64,000 bases of DNA, from contig NZ_GL397067.1 of the NCBI RefSeq assembly GCF_000146325.1, positions 251,747 to 315,746 on the forward strand, given 5' to 3'. The number at the start of each line of letters is the position of its first letter. Within the stretch, counting starts at the first letter, position 1. A model generated the notes under the pieces. That model was not told where the DNA came from. It did no database searches and saw nothing but the letters and a program-made list of their open reading frames with translations. The position numbers and the translations under genes are program-made. Below are positions 8,590 to 17,407 of the stretch, piece after piece. The DNA is from Pediococcus acidilactici DSM 20284 (GTDB lineage Bacteria; Bacillota; Bacilli; Lactobacillales; Lactobacillaceae).

Positions 8590-9816
8590 ATGACTAGAAG
8601 AGTTGTTGTAACGGGAATGGGGGCATTAACCCCACTTGGTAATAGTCGGGACGCCTTTATTGAAGGGTTAAATGAATCCAAAGTAGGAATCGACCAGATT
8701 ACTCATTTTGATGCTGAACCTACTGGAATTACGGTTGCTGGAGAAGTTAAAGATTTTAACGCTACCGAACGTTTAGAAAGAAAAATTGCTAAGCGGATGG
8801 ATCCATTTTCCCAATACGCTTTGTACACGGCGGTAGAAGCCATGGAGCAAGCCGATTTTAAGGATGGCGAAGTGGATCCCGAACAGATGGGAGTTATCTA
8901 CGGCTCTGGAATTGGCGGGTTAACCACAATTCAAGAACAAGTAATCAAAATGAACACCAAGGGACCTAAACGAGTTTCTCCGTTGTTCGTTACTAATTCA
9001 ATCACGAACATGGCGGCGGGTAATATTTCGATGTACTTTAATGCCAAAAATACTAGTCAAGCAATCGTTACAGCTTGTGCTAGCGCTAATAATGCCATTG
9101 GTAATGCGTTCCACCATATTAAAAATGGGTATGCGGACGTAATGATTACTGGTGGTGCCGAATCATCAATTAATGAAATCGGAATTGCCGGTTTTGCGGC
9201 CTTAACAGCGTTATCTACCGCGACGGATCGTTTACGCGCTTCGATTCCGTTTGATAAGGAAAGAAATGGCTTTGTCATGGGTGAAGGAGCCGCTACCTTA
9301 GTTTTAGAAGAGTACGAACACGCGAAGGCCCGTGGTGCAAACATTTTAGCAGAAATTGTCGGCTACGGAATGACTAGTGACGCTTTCCACATGACCCAGC
9401 CAGATCCTGACGGCCGTGGAGCTATCCGGGCGATGGAAATGGCCTTACAAGAAGGCGGTTTAACTCCTGCAGACGTGGATTACATTAACGCCCACGGGAC
9501 TAGTACCCACGCTAATGATAGCGCGGAATCTAAAGCAATCGCGAAGGTTTTTGCTGACAACAATCATTACCAAGTAAGTAGTACTAAGTCGATGACCGGA
9601 CATTTATTAGGGGCGGCAGGTGCCATTGAAGCCGTAGCAACCATTGCGGCATTACAAAATGACGTGATGCCAGTAAACGTCGGGCTTCAAGTTAAGGATC
9701 CGGAAGTCAACATTCCGTTGGTAACGGAAGACAGCCGGCGAACAAAGGTTCATGCAGCAATCAGTAATTCCTTTGGTTTTGGCGGGCATAATGCGGTATT
9801 AGCATTTAAGAGGTGA
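8590..9816 (+). CDS. fabF: 3-oxoacyl-ACP synthase II FabF
   Basis: FabF elongates acyl chains with malonyl-ACP. The 408-residue protein has catalytic Cys163 in VTACASANNAI and the two His residues in NAHGTSTHAND and SMTGHLLGAAG. Canonical enzymes usually read TACATGTN around the Cys; the variant ASANNAIG is conservative. GGAGG precedes ATG 8590. Sixteen bases separate it from fabG and accB starts five bases after its stop. Confidence 0.95.
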   Translation: MTRRVVVTGMGALTPLGNSRDAFIEGLNESKVGIDQITHFDAEPTGITVAGEVKDFNATERLERKIAKRMDPFSQYALYTAVEAMEQADFKDGEVDPEQMGVIYGSGIGGLTTIQEQVIKMNTKGPKRVSPLFVTNSITNMAAGNISMYFNAKNTSQAIVTACASANNAIGNAFHHIKNGYADVMITGGAESSINEIGIAGFAALTALSTATDRLRASIPFDKERNGFVMGEGAATLVLEEYEHAKARGANILAEIVGYGMTSDAFHMTQPDPDGRGAIRAMEMALQEGGLTPADVDYINAHGTSTHANDSAESKAIAKVFADNNHYQVSSTKSMTGHLLGAAGAIEAVATIAALQNDVMPVNVGLQVKDPEVNIPLVTEDSRRTKVHAAISNSFGFGGHNAVLAFKR

Positions 9817-9820
9817 GAAA

Positions 9821-10246
9821 ATGGAAGAGATTGATTTAGATAAATTATTAACTAAATTGGATCAATCGTCGTTTACGTCATTTGAAATTCACGACGGCGA
9901 CTTTAATTTAAAGGTTAAAAAAGAAGCAGTAGCGGTTAGCCAACCCGTAATGCAAAATAATCCACCGGTAGCGGAAGCGGCTCCTTCCGTGCCTGAAAGC
10001 GAACCGTTAGCTGAAATTAAGGCACCGTTTGTGGGAGTGGTTTATTTTGCTCCGGCAGAGGGCGAAGATCCGTATATTCAAGAAGGTAGTACGGTTAAAA
10101 AAGGTGACACCGTTGCCTTGATTGAAGCAATGAAGATGTTTAACGAAGTTCATTCACCAATTGAAGGCGAAGTTGTCGAAATCCTGGTTGATAATGGTTC
10201 GATGGTGGAATATGACCAGCCAATCGCTCGGATTCGCGAAAAATAG
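9821..10246 (+). CDS. accB: acetyl-CoA carboxylase biotin carboxyl carrier protein
   Basis: A 141-residue BCCP with an N-terminal helix region, a Pro/Ala-rich linker (residues about 40-65) and a C-terminal biotinyl domain. The biotinylated residue is Lys105 in EAMKMFNE. It shuttles carboxyl groups from AccC to the AccA/AccD transferase, all encoded nearby. AGGTGAG lies just before ATG. Confidence 0.95.
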   Translation: MEEIDLDKLLTKLDQSSFTSFEIHDGDFNLKVKKEAVAVSQPVMQNNPPVAEAAPSVPESEPLAEIKAPFVGVVYFAPAEGEDPYIQEGSTVKKGDTVALIEAMKMFNEVHSPIEGEVVEILVDNGSMVEYDQPIARIREK

Positions 10247-10258
10247 GGGGGCGTGGAA

Positions 10259-10669
10259 ATGGTAAATGTACAAGACATCATTCCCCAACGGCCACCATTT
10301 CAATTAATTGACCAGTTGATTAATTTAGAAGATGGCAAAAAGGCGGTTGCCCAAAAGCAAGTTACCATCAACGAATGGTTTTTTGGCCATCAAAGCGAAC
10401 TATTTATGCCGGAACCACTATTAATTGAGGCTCTTGCGCAAACGGGGGCCTGTGCACTACTATCAGCACCCGAATTTGCTGGCAAAAACGCCTTTTTTGG
10501 CGGGATTAAGTCGGCAATCTTTAACCAACGGGTGGTTCCTGGAAACGAGTTAACCCTAACCGTGGAATTAACCAAACTGAAGCGTCAAATTGGGACGGGC
10601 CACGGGGTGATTGAAAATGAGCGACACGAAGTGGTTTGTGAAGCTGATTTAACTTTCATCGTGGGCTAG
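10259..10669 (+). CDS. divergent FabZ-like hot-dog dehydratase (second copy)
   Basis: This 136-residue FabZ/FabA-like protein sits between accB and accC, as does the fabZ2 gene of other lactobacilli. The active-site segment reads HQSELFMPEPLLIE: His44 and Glu57 are kept, but the glycines and the PG turn of the canonical motif are lost and the spacing is one residue shorter. The rest follows FabZ (GIKSAIFNQRVVPGNEL). It could be a specialised dehydratase, an isomerase partner or an inactive subunit. ATG 10259 is seven bases after a G-rich ribosome binding site; GTG 10253 is less likely. Confidence 0.8.
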   Translation: MVNVQDIIPQRPPFQLIDQLINLEDGKKAVAQKQVTINEWFFGHQSELFMPEPLLIEALAQTGACALLSAPEFAGKNAFFGGIKSAIFNQRVVPGNELTLTVELTKLKRQIGTGHGVIENERHEVVCEADLTFIVG

Positions 10670-10685
10670 AAAGAGGAGAGTATTG

Positions 10686-12053
10686 ATGTTTCAAAAAGTT
10701 TTAGTAGCCAACCGGGGTGAAATTGCGGTACAGATTATTCGTTCGTTACACGAGCTAGATATTCAGGCAGTGGCAGTCTATTCTACCGCAGATGAAAATA
10801 GCCTCTTTGTACGCCTCGCGGATGAAGCAGTCTGTATTGGCGGTCCCCAACCAGCGGAATCGTACCTAAATACTTTTAACATTGTTAACGCAGCCATTTT
10901 AACCGGCTGTGACGCAATTCATCCGGGCTATGGCTTTTTATCAGAAAATGCTGAATTTGCGCGGTTGTGTGAAGAAAGTAATTTAAAATTTATCGGACCA
11001 AGTTACCAGACAATCGAGTTGATGGGTAATAAATCACGGGCCCGTGAAACCATGATTAGTGCGAACGTACCGGTTATTCCAGGTAGTAACGGGATGGTGC
11101 GGGATTTAGAAAACGCCATGGTGGTTGCGGAGCAGATCGGTTATCCCGTAATGCTAAAGGCGGCCGACGGTGGTGGCGGAAAGGGAATCCGGCGAATTAA
11201 TTCACCAGACGAACTAAAAAAAGCTTACCAAGCGGCGCAACGTGAAGCACAAACTTCTTTTGGTAACGCGGATTTATACCTAGAAAAAATTATTGAAAAC
11301 GCCAAGCATATTGAAATGCAAGTGATTGCCGACCAGTATGGACACTACGTTTTCTTACCGGAGCGAGATTGTTCACTTCAGCGGACCAATCAAAAGGTGA
11401 TTGAAGAAACGCCTTGCGCAGTAATTTCTCACACGGAACGGGAAACTTTAGGTGAAATCGTGGTTCGGGCGGCTAAGGCAATTAAGTACTATAACACCGG
11501 CACCATCGAATTCCTTATGGATCAAGATCACCATTTTTACTTCATGGAAATGAACACGCGCCTACAAGTGGAGCATACCGTTACCGAAGAAGTTACTGGA
11601 ATTGAATTAATTAAGGAACAAATTAAGATTGCGGAAGGCCAAAAATTGAGTTTTAGTCAGCTTGACGTAAACATTTTAGGTCACGCAATTGAATGTCGGA
11701 TTAATGCTGAGGACCCTAGTAACAACTTTATGCCATCGGCTGGTAAGATTGACCACCTCTTTTTACCGGTGGGAACCATGGGAGTGCGAATTGACTCGGG
11801 AATTACCCAAGGAAGTTTAATTCCACCGTTCTACGACTCGATGATCGCTAAAATGATTGTAAAAATGCCGACTCGTCAAGAAGCAATTGTTAAAATGCGA
11901 CGAGTTCTAAAGGAATTTGAAATTAATGGGGTTAAATGTAACAAGACGTTCTTAGAAGCGTTGTTAGTTGATAAAGGGTTTGAAAAGGCACAATTTTCAA
12001 CTAAATATATTGAAAATAACTTTTTGAAAGAGTGGTTGAATAATGAAAAGTAA
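10686..12053 (+). CDS. accC: acetyl-CoA carboxylase biotin carboxylase subunit
   Basis: AccC carboxylates biotin on AccB using ATP and bicarbonate. The 455-residue ATP-grasp protein begins FQKVLVANRGEIAVQII, carries the glycine-rich loop KAADGGGGKGIR and the catalytic EMNTRLQVEHTVTEEVTG region. ATG 10686 follows GAGGAG by seven bases; the adjacent in-frame TTG at 10683 is unlikely. Its end overlaps accD by 11 bases. Confidence 0.96.
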   Translation: MFQKVLVANRGEIAVQIIRSLHELDIQAVAVYSTADENSLFVRLADEAVCIGGPQPAESYLNTFNIVNAAILTGCDAIHPGYGFLSENAEFARLCEESNLKFIGPSYQTIELMGNKSRARETMISANVPVIPGSNGMVRDLENAMVVAEQIGYPVMLKAADGGGGKGIRRINSPDELKKAYQAAQREAQTSFGNADLYLEKIIENAKHIEMQVIADQYGHYVFLPERDCSLQRTNQKVIEETPCAVISHTERETLGEIVVRAAKAIKYYNTGTIEFLMDQDHHFYFMEMNTRLQVEHTVTEEVTGIELIKEQIKIAEGQKLSFSQLDVNILGHAIECRINAEDPSNNFMPSAGKIDHLFLPVGTMGVRIDSGITQGSLIPPFYDSMIAKMIVKMPTRQEAIVKMRRVLKEFEINGVKCNKTFLEALLVDKGFEKAQFSTKYIENNFLKEWLNNEK

Positions 12054-12867
12054 GTTTTCCTTGCCAACCCAAGAAGAAATTGTTAAGCGCCTGAAGAAGA
12101 TTCCGGAAGGCTTGTGGCGTGAATGTCCCGAGTGTCATGAGAAGTATTACTATCGTCACGCGGGTAGCTTAGAAGTTTGTCCCAAGTGTGGGTACGGAAT
12201 GCGAATTGGTGCGCGCAAGCGAATCAAGATGATCTGTGACGAGTTTGAAGAGTGGGATAAAGCCCTTACTACCGACCCTCAGAACGCTGACCCAAAGTAT
12301 CGCCAGAAGTTAGCAAACGGGATTAAGCAGACCCGGGTCAACGAGAGTGTTCTGACTGGAAAGGGTAAAATTGGTAATTTTGCGGTAGCTATTGCGGTGA
12401 TGGACTCCCGGTTTATCATGGGAAGTTTAGGCCAGGTTACCGGACAAAAAATTGCCCATCTTTTCCAAAAAGCCACCCAAGAGCGGTTACCCGTGATCAT
12501 CTTTACGGCTTCTGGCGGAGCGCGGATGCAAGATGGAATCCATTCCCTTATGCAAATGGCGAAGGTGTCTGACGAAGTGGCTCGGCATAGCGCGGAAGGC
12601 TTGTTATACATCGCGGTTTTGACTGATCCAACTACCGGCGGGGTGACTGCCAGTTACGCAATGCAAGCTGACATTATTTTGGCAGAACCGAAAACCTTAA
12701 TTGGTTTTGCGGGACGGCGGGTAATCGAACAAACCATTAACCAAAAACCGCCTAAGGATTTTCAAAAGGCAGAAACGTTACTTAAAAATGGATTTTTGGA
12801 TGCAATTGTCGAACGCAAGGACTTAAAAAGCTACTTAAATAACTTGTTAAGCCTCCATGCGGAATGA
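12043..12867 (+). CDS. accD: acetyl-CoA carboxylase carboxyltransferase beta subunit
   Basis: The 274-residue beta subunit has the N-terminal zinc ribbon with Cys28, Cys31, Cys46 and Cys49, then the crotonase-like transferase domain (SGGARMQDGIHSLMQMAK, DPTTGGVTASYA). It transfers CO2 from biotin to acetyl-CoA with AccA. Its start lies inside the end of accC, implying coupled translation and matched subunit amounts. Confidence 0.96.
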   Translation: MKSKFSLPTQEEIVKRLKKIPEGLWRECPECHEKYYYRHAGSLEVCPKCGYGMRIGARKRIKMICDEFEEWDKALTTDPQNADPKYRQKLANGIKQTRVNESVLTGKGKIGNFAVAIAVMDSRFIMGSLGQVTGQKIAHLFQKATQERLPVIIFTASGGARMQDGIHSLMQMAKVSDEVARHSAEGLLYIAVLTDPTTGGVTASYAMQADIILAEPKTLIGFAGRRVIEQTINQKPPKDFQKAETLLKNGFLDAIVERKDLKSYLNNLLSLHAE

Positions 12868-12883
12868 ATAAGCAGGGATGAAA

Positions 12884-13651
12884 ATGACAAAAACAGCATA
12901 TGAAACGGTTATGGCAGCCCGGGCCAAAGAAAAGGTTGCCACCGAAGATTTGATTAATAATATTTTTACCGACTTTACTGAATTTCATGGTGATCGGCAA
13001 TTAAGCGATGATCCGGCAATCATTGGTGGAATTGCTCGACTAAATGGTTTACCGGTGACCGTTATCGGAACCCAAAAGGGAAAAAATACTGCCGAAAATA
13101 TTGAACGCCATTTCGGGACGGTCGAACCGGAAGGCTATCGTAAGGCAATTCGTTTAATGAAACAGGCTGAAAAATTTAAACGCCCAGTAATTACCTTTGT
13201 TAACACGCCGGGTGCGTATCCTGGAATGGATGCTGAATATCACGGACAGGGATCGGCAATTGCCCAATGCTTAATGGTGGGCATGGAGCTACGGGTACCA
13301 TACATCAGCGTAATTGTTGGTGAAGGTGGTAGTGGTGGCGCATTAGCCTTGGCAACTGCGGATCGAGTCTGGATGTTTGAAAACAGCATCTATTCGGTGC
13401 TATCGCCAGAAGGCTACGCCTCGATCGTTTGGAAAGATGCTAAACGAGTGGCGGACGCGGCGGAAGAATTAAAGCTGACACCAGAGATTCTGCTGACCGA
13501 AGGAATCATTGATAAAATCATTCCGGAAGTTGTCGACCAAGAAAGCACGAAAGTTTTAAAAAATATGTTAGTTTCCGAAGTGGAAAGTTTACGACAATTT
13601 TCGGCTGACGAACTTGTTGAACAGCGCCACGAACGGTTTAGTAAATTTTAG
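12884..13651 (+). CDS. accA: acetyl-CoA carboxylase carboxyltransferase alpha subunit
   Basis: A 255-residue alpha subunit, shorter than the roughly 320 of E. coli because the N-terminal helical extension is reduced, as is common in lactic acid bacteria. Key segments are FTEFHGDRQLSDDPAI, NTPGAYPGMDAE and GEGGSGGALAL. AGGG six bases before ATG 12884 favours it over ATG 12878. It partners AccD encoded directly upstream. Confidence 0.95.
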   Translation: MTKTAYETVMAARAKEKVATEDLINNIFTDFTEFHGDRQLSDDPAIIGGIARLNGLPVTVIGTQKGKNTAENIERHFGTVEPEGYRKAIRLMKQAEKFKRPVITFVNTPGAYPGMDAEYHGQGSAIAQCLMVGMELRVPYISVIVGEGGSGGALALATADRVWMFENSIYSVLSPEGYASIVWKDAKRVADAAEELKLTPEILLTEGIIDKIIPEVVDQESTKVLKNMLVSEVESLRQFSADELVEQRHERFSKF

Positions 13652-13667
13652 AAAAGGGGTTACCGAT

Positions 13668-14426
13668 TTGGAAGGAATACTTAGTGGAAAAACAATTATT
13701 GTAATGGGCGTGGCCAATAAAAATAGTATCGCTTGGGGATGTACCCAAGCGATCATTAACCAAGGCGGCCGAGTAATTTTAACTTACCAAAATGATCGAA
13801 TTAAAAAGAGCTTAAGCAAATTTGTAGCTCCTGACGTTCCCTTAGTGGAATGTGACGTGGCCGAAGATGAAAATATTGAAGCTGCTTTTGATAAAATCAA
13901 GGCGGAATATGGCGAAGTCGACGGGATTATTCACGCGATTGCCTTTGCCGACAAGGAAACCTTAGAAGGTGGCGTAATTAATACCAAAAAGGCTGGCTAC
14001 AATTTAGCGCAGGACGTGAGTGCCTATTCATTGATCGCGGTATCTCGTTATGGCGCAAAAATTATGAAGAACTCGGGAAGCATTGTAACGTTAACATACT
14101 TTGGCTCCACCCGGGCAATCCCTAATTACAACATGATGGGAATTGCAAAAGCAGCGCTAGAATCTAGTGTACGTTATTTAGCAAGCGACCTTGGCGAACA
14201 ACACATTCGGGTTAACGCAATTTCTGCTGGAGCAATTAAAACCTTAGCAGTTACGGGAATTAAGAAACACCGTGATCTGCTAAAAGAATCTCAAAGCCGG
14301 ACGGTGGATGGCGAAAACGTTACTACTGATGAAGTGGGAAACGTTGCGGCATTCTTAGTAAGTGATCTGGCAACCGGAGTAACGGGTGACGTGATTTACG
14401 TGGATAAAGGCGTGCATTTAATGTAA
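13668..14426 (+). CDS. fabI: enoyl-ACP reductase FabI
   Basis: FabI performs the last reduction of each elongation cycle. The 252-residue short-chain dehydrogenase homologue begins LSGKTIIVMGVANKNSIAWG and has the FabI-type Tyr-x6-Lys pair, Tyr154 and Lys161, in NYNMMGIAK, with an upstream Tyr144. The start is TTG at 13668, eight bases after AAAAGGGG; a longer frame from 13614 would overlap accA and lacks family similarity. It closes the operon and is followed by a terminator. Confidence 0.95.
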   Translation: MEGILSGKTIIVMGVANKNSIAWGCTQAIINQGGRVILTYQNDRIKKSLSKFVAPDVPLVECDVAEDENIEAAFDKIKAEYGEVDGIIHAIAFADKETLEGGVINTKKAGYNLAQDVSAYSLIAVSRYGAKIMKNSGSIVTLTYFGSTRAIPNYNMMGIAKAALESSVRYLASDLGEQHIRVNAISAGAIKTLAVTGIKKHRDLLKESQSRTVDGENVTTDEVGNVAAFLVSDLATGVTGDVIYVDKGVHLM

Positions 14427-14442
14427 GCACAAGTCATACAAA

Positions 14443-14493
14443 AAAATACGAGATGATATCCCTATAACACCGGGAATTGTCTCGTATTTTTTT
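14443..14493 (+). terminator. intrinsic terminator of the fab operon
   Basis: AATACGAGA..ATaTCCC pairs with GGGAaTT..TCTCGTATT, followed by a run of T. It lies about 17 bases after fabI and just before the prophage. Confidence 0.9.
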
Positions 14494-14545
14494 AAAAAAG
14501 ATTCCATATTATTAAGTATAAATGGGAATTGATGTGGGATTTGGT

Positions 14546-14562
14546 GTGGGATTTTAAAATTT
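14546..14562. other. candidate left attachment core (attL)
   Basis: GTGGGATTTTAAAATTT spans the integrase stop codon and resembles GTGGGATTTAAAAATCT at 55348-55364 (15 of 17 identical). A second GTGGGATTT lies at 14534-14542. The imperfect match makes this only a candidate; the terminator-to-integrase gap is the expected place for attL. Confidence 0.3.
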
Positions 14563-15729
14563 CCCAGATATTTTGTCTGATACTGATAAAATAGAGCTTT
14601 CATTGGCTCTAAAATATTGATTAGTCATATCAGGCTTAGCATGTCCCAGCCATTTCATTACTGATATATTGTTAATGTTGGACTGTAAAGCTACTGTAGC
14701 AAAATAGTGGCGTAGCTTATGAGGATGAATTTTTATGTTACATTTTTTAGAAACGTCCAAAAATAGTCTGTTAACGTATACTGGCGTCATTGGCAGACCA
14801 GTTCTTATCGAAACTACTATATAATCATCCGGCTTGATCGTTTTACCTCGGCGAAGCCGGATTTTTTTGGATAATCTTAATACTATTTCAATATCATCGT
14901 TCATATCTTCGTTAGCAATAATATAACGGTACGAAGAGGTCGTTTTCAGACTTGCACCATCCTTAACAACGGGATTACGTGCGCGATCAAAGGTGACTTT
15001 ATAACGCTTGGTATTGTCAGGACTTGTTATCTTTTCAAAGGACTCGTATCTAAGACCTAATAATTCGCCACGCCGTTCGCCTAAAGTTAATAGACGAATA
15101 ACAGAATAGTAGTAGGGGTTAAGGATTTCCTTGGCAGTCTTAAACCATTTTTCATAATCTTCCTTTTCAATAGTCATGCTTTTTGCTTGTTTAGCATGGG
15201 GAATGTCAATTCGCTGAATTTTATTTTTAACAATGTAGTCGTTGTATTCAGCATAATTTAAAATTGTCTGAAACATTCCATTAATATCCTCAATATATGC
15301 TTTTGAGAACCCGCGTTTGGCCAAGCTATTAATATAATCTTGATATTCTGCTCGACTTATTTTACTTATTTTAGTGTTCGCGAAGTCTTTCTTCACAAAA
15401 TTTTTAACATACTTATCAGACATGTGAGCAGTTGTTTTGCGCCATTTACCAGAATTAAGTTTGAGTTTTTTCATCTCTTCATAGCACTCCACAAGCGTCA
15501 TATTAGACTTGTCCTTAGGTTTTACTTTATCAGCATATAAATCAGCATTGAATTTGTCTAACACTGCTTTAGCATCAGAAATGGAATGCAGACCGCTTTT
15601 TGTGAACTCAGACCGTTTTTGTCCAGGTAATTGGTAAGTACGTCGCACTCCATATTTATATTTATTCTCATTTTTGTTTTTATAACGGTAAATATTAGGG
15701 TATTTCTTCAGCGGTTCCCATTTTGGCAT
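14554..15729 (-). CDS. int: phage tyrosine recombinase (integrase)
   Basis: The 391-residue site-specific recombinase integrates and excises the prophage. It has an AP2-like N-terminal arm-binding region (YRYKNKNENKYKYGV), a SAM-like core-binding domain (about 60-165) and a C-terminal catalytic domain with Arg in GERRGELLGL, the HPHKLRH box, the WLGH segment and nucleophile Tyr in MTNQYF. GGAGG ten bases upstream selects ATG 15729. It is the last gene of the leftward lysogeny module and abuts the chromosome, as integrases usually do. Confidence 0.95.
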   Translation of the reverse strand: MPKWEPLKKYPNIYRYKNKNENKYKYGVRRTYQLPGQKRSEFTKSGLHSISDAKAVLDKFNADLYADKVKPKDKSNMTLVECYEEMKKLKLNSGKWRKTTAHMSDKYVKNFVKKDFANTKISKISRAEYQDYINSLAKRGFSKAYIEDINGMFQTILNYAEYNDYIVKNKIQRIDIPHAKQAKSMTIEKEDYEKWFKTAKEILNPYYYSVIRLLTLGERRGELLGLRYESFEKITSPDNTKRYKVTFDRARNPVVKDGASLKTTSSYRYIIANEDMNDDIEIVLRLSKKIRLRRGKTIKPDDYIVVSIRTGLPMTPVYVNRLFLDVSKKCNIKIHPHKLRHYFATVALQSNINNISVMKWLGHAKPDMTNQYFRANESSILSVSDKISGKF

Positions 15730-15795
15730 TATAAAGATTCCTCCAATTTGTGTACTTTTTAATCGAAAATACAAACGTATGTTCGTTTTGACTTC

Positions 15796-15850
15796 AAAAA
15801 AATAAGCCTCTAGGCATTGGTGATACTACTTATTGTGTACGCTTATTTAT
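15796..15850 (-). terminator. leftward hairpin between small ORF and integrase
   Basis: On the minus strand AAATAAGC and GGCTTATTT close a long loop and lead into a T run, after the stop of the small ORF and before int. It may limit read-through into the integrase. Confidence 0.5.
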
Positions 15851-16031
15851 ATACACTTTCCAAGATTCGACTGACATAAGATAGAGTATTTTGATATTCT
15901 TCCTCGTTGTGAGGAACGTTTAAATCCAAAACGTCTAAATCTGAGTTATTCAAGTCTTTTTGTAGTCTAGTAATGAGTTGTTTATAAGTCATGAAGTCAT
16001 TATCACTCATCTGATCCATATTATAATTCAT
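15843..16031 (-). CDS. small prophage protein, unknown function
   Basis: A 62-residue acidic protein (Asp/Glu/Asn-rich, predicted mostly helical) with a good GGAGG ribosome binding site about ten bases before ATG. No domain recognised. It lies between a T-arm-like RNA element and the integrase in the lysogeny module, the usual place for excisionase-like or regulatory small proteins, but no HTH is evident. Confidence 0.6.
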   Translation of the reverse strand: MNYNMDQMSDNDFMTYKQLITRLQKDLNNSDLDVLDLNVPHNEEEYQNTLSYVSRILESVYK

Positions 16032-16058
16032 TGTGGTACCTCCAATTTATTTAGTTAA

Positions 16059-16103
16059 TTCCCACATACGGAGTTGAACCGTATTAAATCACCGGAGTGG
16101 GGA
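16059..16103 (-). ncRNA. T-arm-like RNA element, copy 2
   Basis: Read on the minus strand: CCCAC...GTGGG outer stem, a GGTGA linker, and a hairpin TACGG/CCGTA with the seven-base loop TTCAACT, which fits the tRNA T-loop consensus. It follows the stop of the DUF1828/1829 gene by about 15 bases. The stem bases differ from copy 1 yet still pair, which supports an RNA structure. Confidence 0.55.
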
Positions 16104-16118
16104 ACGATCCGTTATAAG

Positions 16119-16916
16119 TCATTCAGAAAGTTCTTTTACTACTTCATTTCTTTTACTGTATAAAACGGGTTTAATTTCATTTTGTGTAAATAAATTTAAA
16201 ATATCTTCATTGATAGCTTTGGGTTTATTCTCTTTGTCTAAATCATTCAAGAAAACATAGAAAGCAGATCTATCGTCTAATATAGGTCGAGTTTGTTCTA
16301 CATCAGTTAGAATTGATTTTGCAAACATTGGATTGTTAGCATAAGACATGGTTTTTATAAGCTTAGTTGGAATATCTTTAAAACCAGCTATTGTATATTC
16401 GAATTTATGGGTTAATCCACTTTGTCCGATGAAGTTTGCATTTTTGGTAGTTCTTATTCCATTATTTTCAAAGAAAGTATTAAGATCTTCTAAAAATAGA
16501 GTACTAGTATTTGATTTAGCAGTCATAAACATGTCATTTACAAACAAAATTGCTTGTAACACTCGATGTTTAGCTTCAGGAAATTTTTCATAACTAAGTT
16601 TATCAATAAATAACTCAGTTCCATCTGTTTGGACACCATAGGTTTTAAGCTGTTTTATAAATATCTCCTTGCGTTTAGGTGACCGGGATATGCTAACTCC
16701 CATATCTTCAAGATTATTAATAGTCCATCCATCATCTGATATTTTAATAGTGTTGTCCCTATTTTTTACGGCATAAATAGATATCTCATCAGAAAAATTA
16801 TCGTAGAAAGGGAGGTCAATTCTGACGACATCAGATTTGATATTATAGAATTTTGAGTTATTTTTATACCATTTGAAATAGTCGTCACTTAGCTTTTTTG
16901 CATCTAACGAAGCCAT
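16119..16916 (-). CDS. DUF1828/DUF1829 domain protein
   Basis: A 265-residue protein with an N-terminal DUF1828-type region (DAKKLSDDYFKWYKNN, ISIYAVKNRDNTIKISDDGWT) and a C-terminal DUF1829-type region. No catalytic motif is known to me for either. GGAGG upstream selects ATG 16916, discarding a longer frame from 16961. Its start is 16 bases after the stop of the preceding DUF6978-like gene, so the two form a tight pair in the lysogeny module, where superinfection-exclusion or toxin-antitoxin-type cargo is common. The function is unknown. Confidence 0.7.
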   Translation of the reverse strand: MASLDAKKLSDDYFKWYKNNSKFYNIKSDVVRIDLPFYDNFSDEISIYAVKNRDNTIKISDDGWTINNLEDMGVSISRSPKRKEIFIKQLKTYGVQTDGTELFIDKLSYEKFPEAKHRVLQAILFVNDMFMTAKSNTSTLFLEDLNTFFENNGIRTTKNANFIGQSGLTHKFEYTIAGFKDIPTKLIKTMSYANNPMFAKSILTDVEQTRPILDDRSAFYVFLNDLDKENKPKAINEDILNLFTQNEIKPVLYSKRNEVVKELSE

Positions 16917-16932
16917 TGTTCTTCCTCCTTTC

Positions 16933-17370
16933 TTAAACTGTATTTTTCTTAATATTAACAAATTTTATAAAATTAGACACGGACTCTGCCAAATCATCAT
17001 CTTTATCAAATGGAAATTTATCTAATTCATATGCATAATCTGTCTGTTCTTTTCCGTCAAATTTATAGATATGTATATGATTACCGCTAACTTTAACACC
17101 GTCATTATTGATATGGTTGGATCCGTTTATACATAAACGTACAAGATGCTTGTTATTGTCTAAGAATCGTATATGTATAGAATATTTTGTGTCAAGCTTT
17201 CCACGGTATGTTTTAAACTTATATTCGATATTATTTAGTTTATCGAGTATAGTTTCTTCATGTTTATATTGGCCAAACATAGGTACATCAATTTGTGGGT
17301 TTTTCAAAAAGTATTTAAGCTCTTTGATTAAAGCAGTAACTTCTATTTCAGTTAAAGTATCTAAGTCCAT
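16933..17370 (-). CDS. DUF6978-like protein
   Basis: A 145-residue soluble protein with the pattern FKTYRGKLDTKYSIHIRF, LVRLCINGSNHIN and GNHIHIYKFDG, which looks like the DUF6978 family often found beside DUF1828 proteins in phage and accessory islands. The HIHIY segment and adjacent Asn/His residues could be functional but no mechanism is established. GGAG precedes ATG. It lies directly downstream of T-arm-like element copy 1. Confidence 0.6.
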   Translation of the reverse strand: MDLDTLTEIEVTALIKELKYFLKNPQIDVPMFGQYKHEETILDKLNNIEYKFKTYRGKLDTKYSIHIRFLDNNKHLVRLCINGSNHINNDGVKVSGNHIHIYKFDGKEQTDYAYELDKFPFDKDDDLAESVSNFIKFVNIKKNTV

Positions 17371-17407
17371 TTTGTTTCTCCAAATTATATAATTAGTGTA
17401 GTGGAAT

